DNA of 64,000 nucleotides, taken from contig JAEXDQ010000048.1 of NCBI GenBank assembly GCA_023401595.1, positions 1 through 64,000 on the forward strand. The letters are read 5' to 3'. This document shows, piece by piece, positions 8,855 through 17,019 of the stretch; position 1 is the first letter of the stretch, and each line of letters starts with the position of its first letter. Below the pieces are notes generated by a model that ran no database searches, was not told where the DNA came from, and saw only the letters and a list, made by a program, of their open reading frames with translations. Source of the stretch: Spirochaetota bacterium. GTDB lineage: Bacteria > Spirochaetota > Spirochaetia > Sphaerochaetales > Sphaerochaetaceae. The position numbers were made by a program, and so were the translations under genes.

Positions 8855-9097
8855 ATGCAAATCAACACCAATCAGATAATCACCATGACCGAGGCCAACC
8901 GGAATTTTTCAAAAGCTGTAAGGATAGCCGAGAAAAACGGAAACGCAATCATTTTCAAGAACAACATGCCGTCCTACATGATTATCGATTTGAAGCAACC
9001 TGGTATCTATGATCTGACCGATGACGAAAAGATTGATGTCGTCGCGAAACGTATCCTCGACAAGTACAAGGAAGCGTTCAAGAGGTTGGCTGAATGA
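8855..9097 (+). CDS. phd: Phd-family antitoxin
   Basis: An 80-residue antitoxin. The family's N-terminal DNA-binding fold is visible in TMTEANRNFSKAVRIAE followed by NGNAIIFKNNMPSYMIID, with a charged C-terminal toxin-binding tail. An AAGGAG site 7 bases before the ATG at 8855 favours that start over the ATG at 8834. The stop overlaps the start of the doc frame in an ATGA, the usual arrangement of phd-doc operons. Phd proteins neutralise Doc and repress their own operon; here the partner toxin is interrupted. Confidence 0.85.
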   Translation: MQINTNQIITMTEANRNFSKAVRIAEKNGNAIIFKNNMPSYMIIDLKQPGIYDLTDDEKIDVVAKRILDKYKEAFKRLAE

Positions 9098-9471
9098 TTC
9101 GGTTTTCTACTGACAAGGTACTTCTGTTGCAGAAACTGATGGTCGAAGAGACCGGAGGCAGAGCAGGTCTGAGGGATTTCAACCTGCTGGATTCCGCGAT
9201 CTCTAGTGCGTTCGCTACGTTCGACGGTTAGGAACTGTATCCGTCAAAGGAAGAGAAAGCCGCGAGAATCGGATATTCGTTGGTGTCCAACCATGCGTTC
9301 GTCGATGGCAACAAAAGGATAGGAATCTATGTGATGCTGACTTTCCTTGAAGTCAATGGAATCAGGATTCTCTCGACCGACGATGAACTTGTCGAATTAG
9401 GACTGAACCTTGCGAAGGGCGAGACTTCCTATGAATCATTGCTTGAATGGATTGGAACCCATGAGATGTGA
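9094..9471 (+). pseudogene. doc: Doc/Fic-family toxin with amber codon
   Basis: A Doc toxin frame of 125 codons plus stop. The Fic motif HAFVDGNKRIG is intact, and the upstream stretch ends FDG-stop-ELYPSKEEKAARIGY. The TAG at 9229-9231 is codon 46, where related proteins usually have Gln (CAG), so one C-to-T change explains it. Doc enzymes phosphorylate elongation factor Tu. As written, only a 45-residue fragment would be made, plus possibly a fragment starting at the ATTs or GTG before the Fic motif. Loss of the toxin with retention of the antitoxin is a common route of decay. Confidence 0.85.
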
Positions 9472-9542
9472 TTTTAAGGTGATGGTATCAATCGTGGAAC
9501 AAATCCAAAGACTACCGAACACAGTATTGCAGAGGGTGATAT

Positions 9543-9860
9543 ATGAGAAAGGAAGTTTCTGAACGTCCAAGACTGAGCGAGAAGGACATGGAACGGCTGG
9601 ACAAGGTTTTCGCGAAGGAACCGAACATAGAGGACATCCCTGAGCTGGACATGGGGGTACTCGTGAAGATGAGGCGTCGCAAGGGCATGTTCACGCCCGA
9701 ACAGCTGACGAAGATAGCCACGGAAGCCAAGGAGCGGAGGGTAACCAGACCCGTGACCGTGCGCCTCCCCGTGTCGGTCATCGAGAAGTACAAGGAGACG
9801 GGCAAGGGATACACCACGCTCATGTCGGAGATATTGAAGGAGGCAAGCCGGGCGTTGTGA
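9543..9860 (+). CDS. BrnA/CopG-like antitoxin, orphan
   Basis: A 105-residue protein. The C-terminal part (TRPVTVRLPVSVIEKYKETG then KGYTTLMSEILKEA) has the ribbon-helix-helix look of BrnA-type antitoxins. The N-terminal two thirds is charged and includes LSEKDMERLDKVF. A GAGGGTGATAT sequence precedes the ATG. No BrnT-like toxin is visible on either side, so it is an orphan or remnant. DNA binding is inferred from the fold. Confidence 0.65.
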   Translation: MRKEVSERPRLSEKDMERLDKVFAKEPNIEDIPELDMGVLVKMRRRKGMFTPEQLTKIATEAKERRVTRPVTVRLPVSVIEKYKETGKGYTTLMSEILKEASRAL

Positions 9861-9938
9861 CCCGGATGAGCCCGCAAAAGTCCAAGTACACATGTTTGCG
9901 CTCCGTCCAAAGTCGTAGGACTCGTTTTGACGGACATA

Positions 9939-9969
9939 TCAACCCATCCCAAAAGGTGGGTTGATTTCT
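9939..9969 (-). terminator. Hairpin between convergent antitoxin and lipoprotein genes
   Basis: TCAACCCA at 9939-9946 pairs with TGGGTTGA at 9957-9964, followed by TTTCTT on the plus strand. It lies just 6 bases beyond the restored end of the lipoprotein frame (9975), so it may serve both convergent genes. Confidence 0.6.
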
Positions 9970-9974
9970 TATCA

Positions 9975-10561
9975 TCATCGGTTGTATGTAGTTACATCGG
10001 AATCTAACTGATATGTGGGGTCGGATGATATCTCAACGGCTTTCACGGTGTGTATACCGTTGGCGGGTATCGTGATATATCCGGTTGACGACCTCGTTCC
10101 GTTCGTCATGCTCGGAGTAGTCCGTTAGTGGTATATACGACATACCTATATTGGTAGTCCCCTGATCTTATCTCGAACTTGTTGAGCGTGTAGTTGTATG
10201 TGATGGTTGGCTTGCTTAGTTTCTCGATCCTTTTGCTCGTTACGACGGAATCGGTCATGCCGTCCTTCTTCGCGACAGCGTACACCACCCTTGCGCTCGA
10301 ACCTGATATTACCGATGAAGCGCTCATCATTCCGTAGTAGCTCATGTTTGGCCTGACGCCGGAAACGTACGCGGAAGAACCCAGAGCGTAGTATATCCTT
10401 GCTCCTGGAGTAGCGCATGTGATTTCCACGTACTGCCTACCTTCGCCATTGTCAACTAACGTTATGGCAGGAGTCGCCACCATCTGATTAGGGCCGAACA
10501 ACAGATTGCATCCTGTAGCCAGTACAAGCGCTAGAATCGATAATGCGACAAGTTTCTTCAT
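9975..10561 (-). pseudogene. Lipoprotein with chitobiase-like repeats, frameshifted
   Basis: The frame begins MKKLVALSILALVLATGC, a lipoprotein signal with lipobox Cys at 18. It continues with beta-rich repeats of the kind EITCATPGARIYYAL and TYNYTLNKFEIRSGDYQYRY. As written the frame stops at 10106. Shifting by one base near 10121-10124 restores a sensible continuation (TTPSMTNGTRSSTGYITIPA then NGIHTVKAVEISSDPTYQ) to a TGA at 9975-9977. The lesion is a missing base next to a GG, so it may be a real pseudogene or a sequencing error. The intact product would be an outer-surface or periplasmic lipoprotein of about 195 residues with no known function. Confidence 0.75.
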
Positions 10562-10791
10562 TCTATTTCCTCTCCCCAAGAAATAAAGAATGATGACCGA
10601 CTCTGATGTATAGCTGCGGGACAGTATAACATGGCCGTATGGCTTGGCAACCAAAAAATTCAAACCTTTTGCTATGGGACATATGCTGTTTGTTTCCATT
10701 TAATCGGGTTGCGGTTATATTTTAATTGCAATTTATTTGAATAGAAGTTATATTTTATCTATTATTTGGTTGTATTTTTATGAGGTAAAAC

Positions 10792-11832
10792 ATGCAGGAT
10801 GAAACGGAAAAGTTTATCATTGACAACTTGGAGAATCACCCCAACGACATCATAGCGTTCACAGCCGGTCATTTCAAGACGAGCAGACCCGCCATGCAGA
10901 AGCGTATCAACAAGCTCATAGCCGACAAGCTCATTGAACGTGGCTCAGGAAAGGGGCGCACTCCCGGATACAGCCTCGTTACGGCCGAACATTTCAACAT
11001 TGTCGGACTTGATGATGAGTCGAACAAGGACGAGAACGTTCTTTTCAAGAAATACATCCAGCCCTACATCTCCGACTGTCCAAGGACGGTGCAGGAGAAG
11101 ATCGACTACATAGGCGGTGAGATTCTCAACAACGCCATAAGCCATTCCGGTGGCAAGACGTTGCGGATAGTTGTGAGGAAGAATGTCAAGGAGCTGTCCG
11201 TCATGTTCATGGACGACGGGGTCGGAATATTTCGCAAGATACAGAACGGACTAGGGCTGTTCGACCCCAAGGAAGCCATACTTGAACTCTGCAAGGGCAA
11301 GTATTCGTCTGACCCGGACAACCATAGCGGTGAAGGGATATTCTTTTCATCGAGGATGGCCGACAAGTTCATGCTATCCTCATACGGCGTTGGATTCGTC
11401 AGCGAAGGTGACTATGGCACAATAGAGGATATAGACGAGGGTATGGAGAACGTCGAAGGAACCGGTGTATGGGCGTTCCTGGAAATGGATTCCACACGTA
11501 CCGCTGCGAGCGTGCTTGATGAATACTCAAATCCTGACTTTCTGGGGGGGGGCGTGAAGACGAGCATACCGTTGAGGGCGATGTTGCTTGAAGGCGGTAC
11601 GCTGGTCAGCCGTTCACAGGGGAAGCGGCTGATGACGCGAGGAGAGAGGTTTCGGAATGTAGTCCTGGATTTTGCGGAAGTTGAATACATCGGACAGGGA
11701 TTCGCCGACGAGGTGTTCCGTGTATGGAGGAGCAAGCACCCGGACGTGAAGGTGTCATACGTCAATGCGAACGACCTTGTGAAGAAGATGATTCTTCACG
11801 TCGAGGCTGGAATGAGACAGCCGCAGACGTAA
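10792..11832 (+). CDS. wHTH - GHKL ATPase - DUF4325 (STAS-like) protein
   Basis: A 346-residue three-domain protein. Residues 1-70 form a winged helix-turn-helix (FKTSRPAMQKRINKLIADKL). Residues about 95-235 form a histidine-kinase-like ATPase, with N-box EILNNAISHSGG (Glu110), G1 box MDDGVGIF (Asp141) and a GEGIFFSS lid near 180. Residues about 250-335 match the STAS-like DUF4325. No phosphoacceptor histidine domain is seen, so it is not a classic sensor kinase; an anti-sigma-factor-type switch is one possibility (inference). It sits alone in the accessory island, has an AT-rich promoter region at 10700-10790 and its own terminator at 11884. Confidence 0.75.
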   Translation: MQDETEKFIIDNLENHPNDIIAFTAGHFKTSRPAMQKRINKLIADKLIERGSGKGRTPGYSLVTAEHFNIVGLDDESNKDENVLFKKYIQPYISDCPRTVQEKIDYIGGEILNNAISHSGGKTLRIVVRKNVKELSVMFMDDGVGIFRKIQNGLGLFDPKEAILELCKGKYSSDPDNHSGEGIFFSSRMADKFMLSSYGVGFVSEGDYGTIEDIDEGMENVEGTGVWAFLEMDSTRTAASVLDEYSNPDFLGGGVKTSIPLRAMLLEGGTLVSRSQGKRLMTRGERFRNVVLDFAEVEYIGQGFADEVFRVWRSKHPDVKVSYVNANDLVKKMILHVEAGMRQPQT

Positions 11833-11883
11833 GGAACGGACATCGGGTTTCAAATATCAGTTCGACAACGACCAAAGGATTCA

Positions 11884-11911
11884 AGCCATCCGCACGGATG
11901 GCTATTTTTAT
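11884..11911 (+). terminator. Rho-independent terminator
   Basis: AGCCATCC at 11884-11891 and GGATGGCT at 11896-11903 around GCAC, followed by ATTTTTA. It closes the transcript of the DUF4325 gene. Confidence 0.85.
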
Positions 11912-11941
11912 GCTTGGAGGGAAAGCGTGGAGGAATACACG

Positions 11942-12160
11942 ATGAAACTGGTGATAGACGGAATCGAATGGAGGGCGGACGTAACCGGCACGGCGAAGAA
12001 CGTATACCGACTGACCTTATCCATGATGAGGCGCCGCCTCAAGGGAGGGTACGGACTCATGGTGGCGTATTTTCGAGAATTTCCTTTCAAATTTGCACTA
12101 TTCTTGTTACAATCGACACTGTGTTTTCTTTACGACTTGTACATAGGAGGGTTCGTATGA
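11942..12160 (+). CDS. Short ORF, probable remnant
   Basis: A 72-residue frame with a GGAGG site before the ATG. Its first 40 residues (KLVIDGIEWRADVTGTAKNV) look like the start of a soluble protein, but the rest runs through the promoter of the next gene and overlaps that gene's ATG. I do not recognise it. It is probably the truncated end of the accessory island; translation is not certain. Confidence 0.3.
   Translation: MKLVIDGIEWRADVTGTAKNVYRLTLSMMRRRLKGGYGLMVAYFREFPFKFALFLLQSTLCFLYDLYIGGFV
12085..12113 (+). promoter_or_regulatory. Promoter of the nucleoside transporter operon
   Basis: TTTCAA at 12085-12090, a 17-base spacer and TACAAT at 12108-12113, 44 bases before the start of the binding-protein gene. 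Confidence 0.5.
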
Positions 12161-13263
12161 AAAAACTTCTCACAGTAGCCATGGTACTTCTTGTTGCCAT
12201 GACTCTTTTCGCCCAAGGGGGCAAAGAGGCCGCGCCTGCCTCAGCGGGTGGCAAGCCGACCATCAGATTGTTGACCGACGCCACTGGTATCGACGATAAA
12301 TCCTTCAATGCGGCCGCATGGCGCGGCATCGTCGCTTTCTATGGAGATACTGTCGAAAATCCGTCTCAGCGCGGCAAATACTACGATGTAGTGACCGCCC
12401 AGACTCAGGACATGTATATTCCAAACCTGCGCCAGGCCGCTGACGAAGAATATGACCTGATCGTTGTGACGGGCTTTACTTGGGCCGATGCGTTGAACGA
12501 AGTCGCTCCGCAGTATCCTGATCAGAAGTTCGCCATCGTTGACGTCGATTATGTCCTTCATCCGAACGTAGTCGATTTCATCTACTCGGAAGAGCAGGGC
12601 TCCTATCTGGTCGGCCTTGCGGCGGCGTTGCAGGCGAAGGCCGATGGCATAGCCAATCCGAAGTTCGGGTTCATCGGCGGTGTTCCCGGAGCGACCATCA
12701 CCAAATTCGAGATGGGCTATATCCAGGGTATCCGTTCCGTATTCCCCAATGCCCAGATCGTCGACTACTACGCCAACGACTGGGGCAAGCCGGAGCTCGC
12801 CAAGGCTCAGGCCAAAAACTGGTATGACAACGGCGTATACTGTATCTTCAGCGCCGCAGGCGGTACCGGGAACGGAACCATCGCGCAGGCCAAGGAATAC
12901 CGGATGCAGGGTAAGAACGTATGGGCGATTGGCGTAGACAGCGACCAGTATGCGGACGGTATCTACGATGGCACCAAGAGCGCGGTACTGACCTCCATGC
13001 TCAAACGTGTCGAGAATTCCACCATCAAGGCCTTGTCCGATGTCGAGAACAAATCCTTCGTCGGTGGCGTGGTGAAGATGGGTATGGTCGATGACGGCGT
13101 CGGCTATTCCACCGCCAACCCCGAGCTTTCCGCCGATGTGGTCAAGCAGGTCGACGCCGCGAAGGCTGATATCATCAGCGGCAAGATCAGGATCTACCCG
13201 ACCTACAAGGAAGCTCTGGCCGCAGGCGCCGTTCCCGCCGGTCTGTCCGCCCTTGACGACTAA
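12157..13263 (+). CDS. BMP-family nucleoside-binding protein
   Basis: A 368-residue solute-binding protein of the BMP/PnrA family, which captures purine nucleosides for an ABC importer. It has a secretion signal (MKKLLTVAMVLLVAMTLFAQ) with no lipobox cysteine at the expected place, then the family core: TDATGIDDKSFNAAAW, the GTGNG segment, and VDSDQYADG. The ATG at 12157 follows an AGGAGGG site; the longer frame from 11914 is not used. It is the first gene of a five-gene set with an ABC ATPase, two permeases and deoD, which makes nucleoside import and cleavage the likely job. Confidence 0.9.
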   Translation: MKKLLTVAMVLLVAMTLFAQGGKEAAPASAGGKPTIRLLTDATGIDDKSFNAAAWRGIVAFYGDTVENPSQRGKYYDVVTAQTQDMYIPNLRQAADEEYDLIVVTGFTWADALNEVAPQYPDQKFAIVDVDYVLHPNVVDFIYSEEQGSYLVGLAAALQAKADGIANPKFGFIGGVPGATITKFEMGYIQGIRSVFPNAQIVDYYANDWGKPELAKAQAKNWYDNGVYCIFSAAGGTGNGTIAQAKEYRMQGKNVWAIGVDSDQYADGIYDGTKSAVLTSMLKRVENSTIKALSDVENKSFVGGVVKMGMVDDGVGYSTANPELSADVVKQVDAAKADIISGKIRIYPTYKEALAAGAVPAGLSALDD

Positions 13264-13290
13264 TCGTCCCAATTGAATTGAACGTGATCG

Positions 13291-13317
13291 GTCGGCATAC
13301 CTTTGCGGTATGCCGAC
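13291..13317 (+). promoter_or_regulatory. Intercistronic hairpin after the binding-protein gene
   Basis: GTCGGCATACC at 13291-13301 pairs perfectly with GGTATGCCGAC at 13307-13317. No U-tract follows. Its place between a solute-binding gene and its transporter genes suggests a 3' stabiliser or partial terminator that lets the binding protein be made in excess. Confidence 0.6.
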
Positions 13318-13452
13318 TCCGTATCCCCCTAGGCAGCGGTCTCAGTTTTGTATGAATCGCCGTCCAGAGGGATGGGGGAGTCCAATGCGTATATTCCTGT
13401 CCTGCCATGGCTCGGAATATACGTCTGCGTTCTCACGGTAGGAGGAGTACGA

Positions 13453-14982
13453 GTGCCAGAATATGCGATTGAGATGCTAGACATCACCAAGACGTTCCCC
13501 GGTGTCGTAGCGAACGACAACGTGACGTTGCAAGTCTATGAGAATGAGATTCATGCCTTGCTCGGGGAAAACGGCGCTGGGAAATCGACGCTTATGTCGA
13601 TACTGTTCGGCGCGTACAGCGCGGATAACGGCACGGTCAGGATTCATGGCGAGCAGGTCGATATCAAGGATCCGAACGTGGCGACGGAGCTGGGAATCGG
13701 GATGGTCCACCAACATTTCAAGCTGGTGCAGAACTATACGGTTACGGAGAACATCGTCCTTGGCATGGAGCCGAGGAACCGCTGGGGGATTCTCGATCTC
13801 GCCAAAGCGGAGAAACGCGTCCGTGAACTGTCGGAACAGTATGGACTGTCCGTAGACCCCAAGGCCTTGGTGGAGGATATCACCGTGGGGCAGCAGCAGC
13901 GCGTCGAAATCCTCAAGACCCTGTACCGCAACGCGAACATCATCATCTTTGATGAACCTACGGCGGTTCTCACTCCCCAGGAGATTGATGAACTGATGGA
14001 AATCCTCCGGCGCTTGAAGGCCGAGGGCAAGACGATCGTGCTGATCACCCACAAGCTGAAGGAAATCAAGGCGGTGGCTGATCGATGCACCGTCCTACGC
14101 CGTGGCAAGTACATCGGCACGGTGGAGGTTTCCGACGTGACCGAACAGGATTTGGCGGAGATGATGGTCGGTCGAGCCGTCAAATTCGAGATTGACAAGC
14201 CGCCCATGCACGCCGGCGCCGTCATGCTGTCGGTCCAGCATCTGACCGTCAAGGATTCTTTGGGGAACGTCAAGGTGCATGACTTGAGCGTAGACGTCCG
14301 CGCAGGGGAGATAGTCGGTATCGCCGGCGTCGACGGCAATGGCCAATCTGAACTGCTTTACGGTCTTACAGGGCTTTCCCCTGTCGCCGAGGGCAAGGTG
14401 TTCATAGACGGCGAGGATGTGACCGGCGTTTCAATCCGTCATCGCATTGAAAAGGGGCTGGGGCATATCCCCGAAGACCGTCAGAAGCATGGTCTGGTCA
14501 GCGAGTTCACCGTCAGTGAGAACTGTGCGATCAAGAACTACTACAAGGAGCCGTACAGCAACGCCTACGGGCTGTTGAACTATCCGAGGATGACGGAAAA
14601 CGCGGAGCAGCTGATCGAGCAGTTCGATATACGCGCGGGAGAAGGGGCGTTGACCCCCGCCGGCAGTCTTTCCGGTGGTAACCAGCAGAAGGTCATTGTG
14701 GCCCGTGAGATCAGCCTGTCTCCGAAAGTCCTGTTGGTCGCCCAGCCTACGAGAGGGCTCGACGTAGGAGCCATCGAGTATATCCGCAAGCGCATCATCG
14801 CCGAACGGGACAAGGGGAGGGCGATATTGCTTGTCTCTTTTGAGCTTGATGAAATCATGAACCTGTGCGACAGGATAGCGACGATCAGCAAGGGGAGCAT
14901 CGTGGCGATCTACAATCAGGATGAAGTCACCGAACGTGAAATCGGCCTGATGATGGCCGGTTCAAAGAAAGCGGAGGCCTGA
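13453..14982 (+). CDS. Nucleoside ABC transporter ATP-binding protein
   Basis: A 509-residue double ABC ATPase of the BMP-linked nucleoside importer type. The first cassette has Walker A GENGAGKST and Walker B IIFDEPTAVL; its signature reads VGQQQRVE. The second has a degenerate Walker A (GVDGNGQSE) and signature LSGGNQQK, as in this family. A GTG at 13453 preceded by GGAGGAG is the likely start; the frame is open back to 13348 but without family residues. It energises the two permeases that follow and ends 1 base before the next ATG. Confidence 0.92.
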   Translation: MPEYAIEMLDITKTFPGVVANDNVTLQVYENEIHALLGENGAGKSTLMSILFGAYSADNGTVRIHGEQVDIKDPNVATELGIGMVHQHFKLVQNYTVTENIVLGMEPRNRWGILDLAKAEKRVRELSEQYGLSVDPKALVEDITVGQQQRVEILKTLYRNANIIIFDEPTAVLTPQEIDELMEILRRLKAEGKTIVLITHKLKEIKAVADRCTVLRRGKYIGTVEVSDVTEQDLAEMMVGRAVKFEIDKPPMHAGAVMLSVQHLTVKDSLGNVKVHDLSVDVRAGEIVGIAGVDGNGQSELLYGLTGLSPVAEGKVFIDGEDVTGVSIRHRIEKGLGHIPEDRQKHGLVSEFTVSENCAIKNYYKEPYSNAYGLLNYPRMTENAEQLIEQFDIRAGEGALTPAGSLSGGNQQKVIVAREISLSPKVLLVAQPTRGLDVGAIEYIRKRIIAERDKGRAILLVSFELDEIMNLCDRIATISKGSIVAIYNQDEVTEREIGLMMAGSKKAEA

Positions 14983-14983
14983 T

Positions 14984-16114
14984 ATGAAGAAACTGAAGAG
15001 AAATGAATCGTTCCTCAATCGGGTGCTTGATTCCGATGGAGCGATATCGGTTCTGGTCGTCCTGCTCGGGTTCCTCTGCGGGACCGTTTTGGTGGCCAGC
15101 GTCGGTAGGAATCCGTTGAACATGTACAAGGCCATCCTCCAGTCGTTGACAGGCTACAACATCGACAACGGCAAGATGAACGTCCGCTATGTCGGCGAGA
15201 CGTTGAACTATTCCGTCCCCTTCATCCTTTGTGGTCTTTCCATGGCGTTCGCCGCCCGCGCCGGCCTGTTCAACATCGGCGGTGAGGGGCAGTATATCAT
15301 GGGTCTGACCATAGCCCAGGTGATCGCCCTGCTTGGTCCTCAAGTCCCTGTGCTGCACTGGATGCTCGCGATGCTGGGCGCGGTGCTGATCGGTGCGATC
15401 TGGGGAGGCGTGGTCGGCGTTCTCAAGGCCAGGTACGAGGTATCCGAAGTCGTCTCGACGATCATGCTGAACTATATTTCGCTGTATCTGTCCCGGATCA
15501 TCTGTCTCCAACTACCCGGCGCTACTACCTACAAGACGGCGAATTTTCCGTCGAGCGCATTGCTGAGCAACGGTTTTTTTGAGAGGTTGACCAATTATTC
15601 CTTGTTGAACAACGGATTCTTCATGATGCTCATAGCCGTCGTGCTGTATTGGTTCATCATGGAGAAGACGAATCTCGGCTACGGCATGCGCGCGACGGGG
15701 TTCAACAAGGAGGCCGCCCGTTGCAGCGGTATCCCGGTGGTGAAGAGCATCGCCCTGTCGATGGCGATTTCCGGCGCGTTCGCCGGTCTCGCCGGCGGTA
15801 TCGTAGCCCTCGGATCGTTCAAGTACGGACGAGTTCTGGCCAGCATGGACAATTATGGTTTCAACGGCATCGCCGTCGCCCTGGTCGGCAACTGCACCGC
15901 CCTTGGCACAATGCTCGCCGGTTTCTTGTTCGGCATGTTGAAGAACGCCCAAGCGCTGATGCAGAGCAAGCAGATACCGAAGGAGATCACGTTCATCATC
16001 CAAGGGCTGATCGTCGTGTTCATCGCGTTGCGTTCCGGTCTGAAGTTGTACCAGCAGTGGTTGAACAAACGTCAGCTACAGAAAGAGGTCATGAGGGAGG
16101 GCGTCGCGAAATGA
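14984..16114 (+). CDS. Nucleoside ABC transporter permease 1
   Basis: A 376-residue polytopic permease of the BPD_transp_2/RbsC type, with the family motif GLFNIGGEGQYIMG near residue 90 and a basic tail (LNKRQLQKEVMREG). It pairs with the permease encoded next, whose ATG overlaps its stop as ATGA. The two form the channel for nucleosides delivered by the binding protein encoded at 12157. Confidence 0.9.
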   Translation: MKKLKRNESFLNRVLDSDGAISVLVVLLGFLCGTVLVASVGRNPLNMYKAILQSLTGYNIDNGKMNVRYVGETLNYSVPFILCGLSMAFAARAGLFNIGGEGQYIMGLTIAQVIALLGPQVPVLHWMLAMLGAVLIGAIWGGVVGVLKARYEVSEVVSTIMLNYISLYLSRIICLQLPGATTYKTANFPSSALLSNGFFERLTNYSLLNNGFFMMLIAVVLYWFIMEKTNLGYGMRATGFNKEAARCSGIPVVKSIALSMAISGAFAGLAGGIVALGSFKYGRVLASMDNYGFNGIAVALVGNCTALGTMLAGFLFGMLKNAQALMQSKQIPKEITFIIQGLIVVFIALRSGLKLYQQWLNKRQLQKEVMREGVAK

Positions 16115-17019
16115 GTACTATTCTTGGAATGATTCCTTCAATCCTGATGATCGTCTCCCCGATTCTGATCACCGCCATCGGCGGGATGATCTGTGAGAAG
16201 TCCGGGGTCGTCAATATTGCGTTGGAAGGTCTGATGGGTATCGGCGCCTGTACCGCGGCCGCCGCGCATGTGCTGATGGAATCGGCCGGTGTCGGCGGTG
16301 GTTCCGTGTGGCTCGCACTGCTGATGGGCGCCGTCGTCGGCGGATTGTTTTCGGTCATTCATGCGGTCGCGGCAATCAATCTCAACGCCGACCAGACGAT
16401 CAGCGGTACCGGTATCAATCTGCTTGCGGATGGCGTTACGATCTTCGCCGCCCAGATACTGTTTTCAGCCGACCGTACCCGTGAGTTCCGCATGGGCATC
16501 CAGACCGACGCCCTGGGCATCTACCCGACTGCTTACATCGCGATAGCGGTCGTCGTATTGTCGTGGTTCGTTCTGTACAAGCTTCCGTTCGGCATGCATC
16601 TGCGCGCCTGTGGCGAGCATCCAAGCGCAGCGGACAGCGTCGGCATCAATGTCAAGAAGATTCGCTATATCGCCGTTATCACCAGCGGTTTGCTCGCGGG
16701 GCTCGCCGGTGGTTGCTGTGTCCTGACCCAGACGATCCAGTATACTTCCAATACGATCAATGGCAAGGGGTTCATTGCTTTGGCGGCTGTGTCGTTCGGC
16801 CGTTGGCGGCCGATGGGTGTTGCGGGGGCTGCTTTGCTCTTTGGCACGGCGCAGGCGTTCGCGATCATCGCGAACAATTTCCCTGCGCTGAAGGTCCTCC
16901 CATCCGAGGTTTTCAATATTCTTCCGTATGTCGTCACGTTGGTAGCGTTGGTTCTGTTCAGCGGTAAGAACTATGCTCCGAGCGCATCCGGCAAGCCGTA
17001 TGTCAAGGGGGCGTCCTGA
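16111..17019 (+). CDS. Nucleoside ABC transporter permease 2
   Basis: A 302-residue polytopic permease of the same superfamily, starting MSTILGMIPSILMIVSPILI, with the paired motif GVVNIALEGLMGIGAC. Start chosen at 16111 because it overlaps the previous stop (ATGA) and gives the normal family length; the longer open frame upstream is the shadow of permease 1. Its stop overlaps the deoD start (TGATG). Confidence 0.9.
   Translation: MSTILGMIPSILMIVSPILITAIGGMICEKSGVVNIALEGLMGIGACTAAAAHVLMESAGVGGGSVWLALLMGAVVGGLFSVIHAVAAINLNADQTISGTGINLLADGVTIFAAQILFSADRTREFRMGIQTDALGIYPTAYIAIAVVVLSWFVLYKLPFGMHLRACGEHPSAADSVGINVKKIRYIAVITSGLLAGLAGGCCVLTQTIQYTSNTINGKGFIALAAVSFGRWRPMGVAGAALLFGTAQAFAIIANNFPALKVLPSEVFNILPYVVTLVALVLFSGKNYAPSASGKPYVKGAS

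Noticed and set aside
8406..9471. Reassignment of TAG as a sense codon
   Set aside because: Several intact genes in the window end in TAG at family-appropriate lengths, including nrdD, msrA and the second ABC exporter gene.
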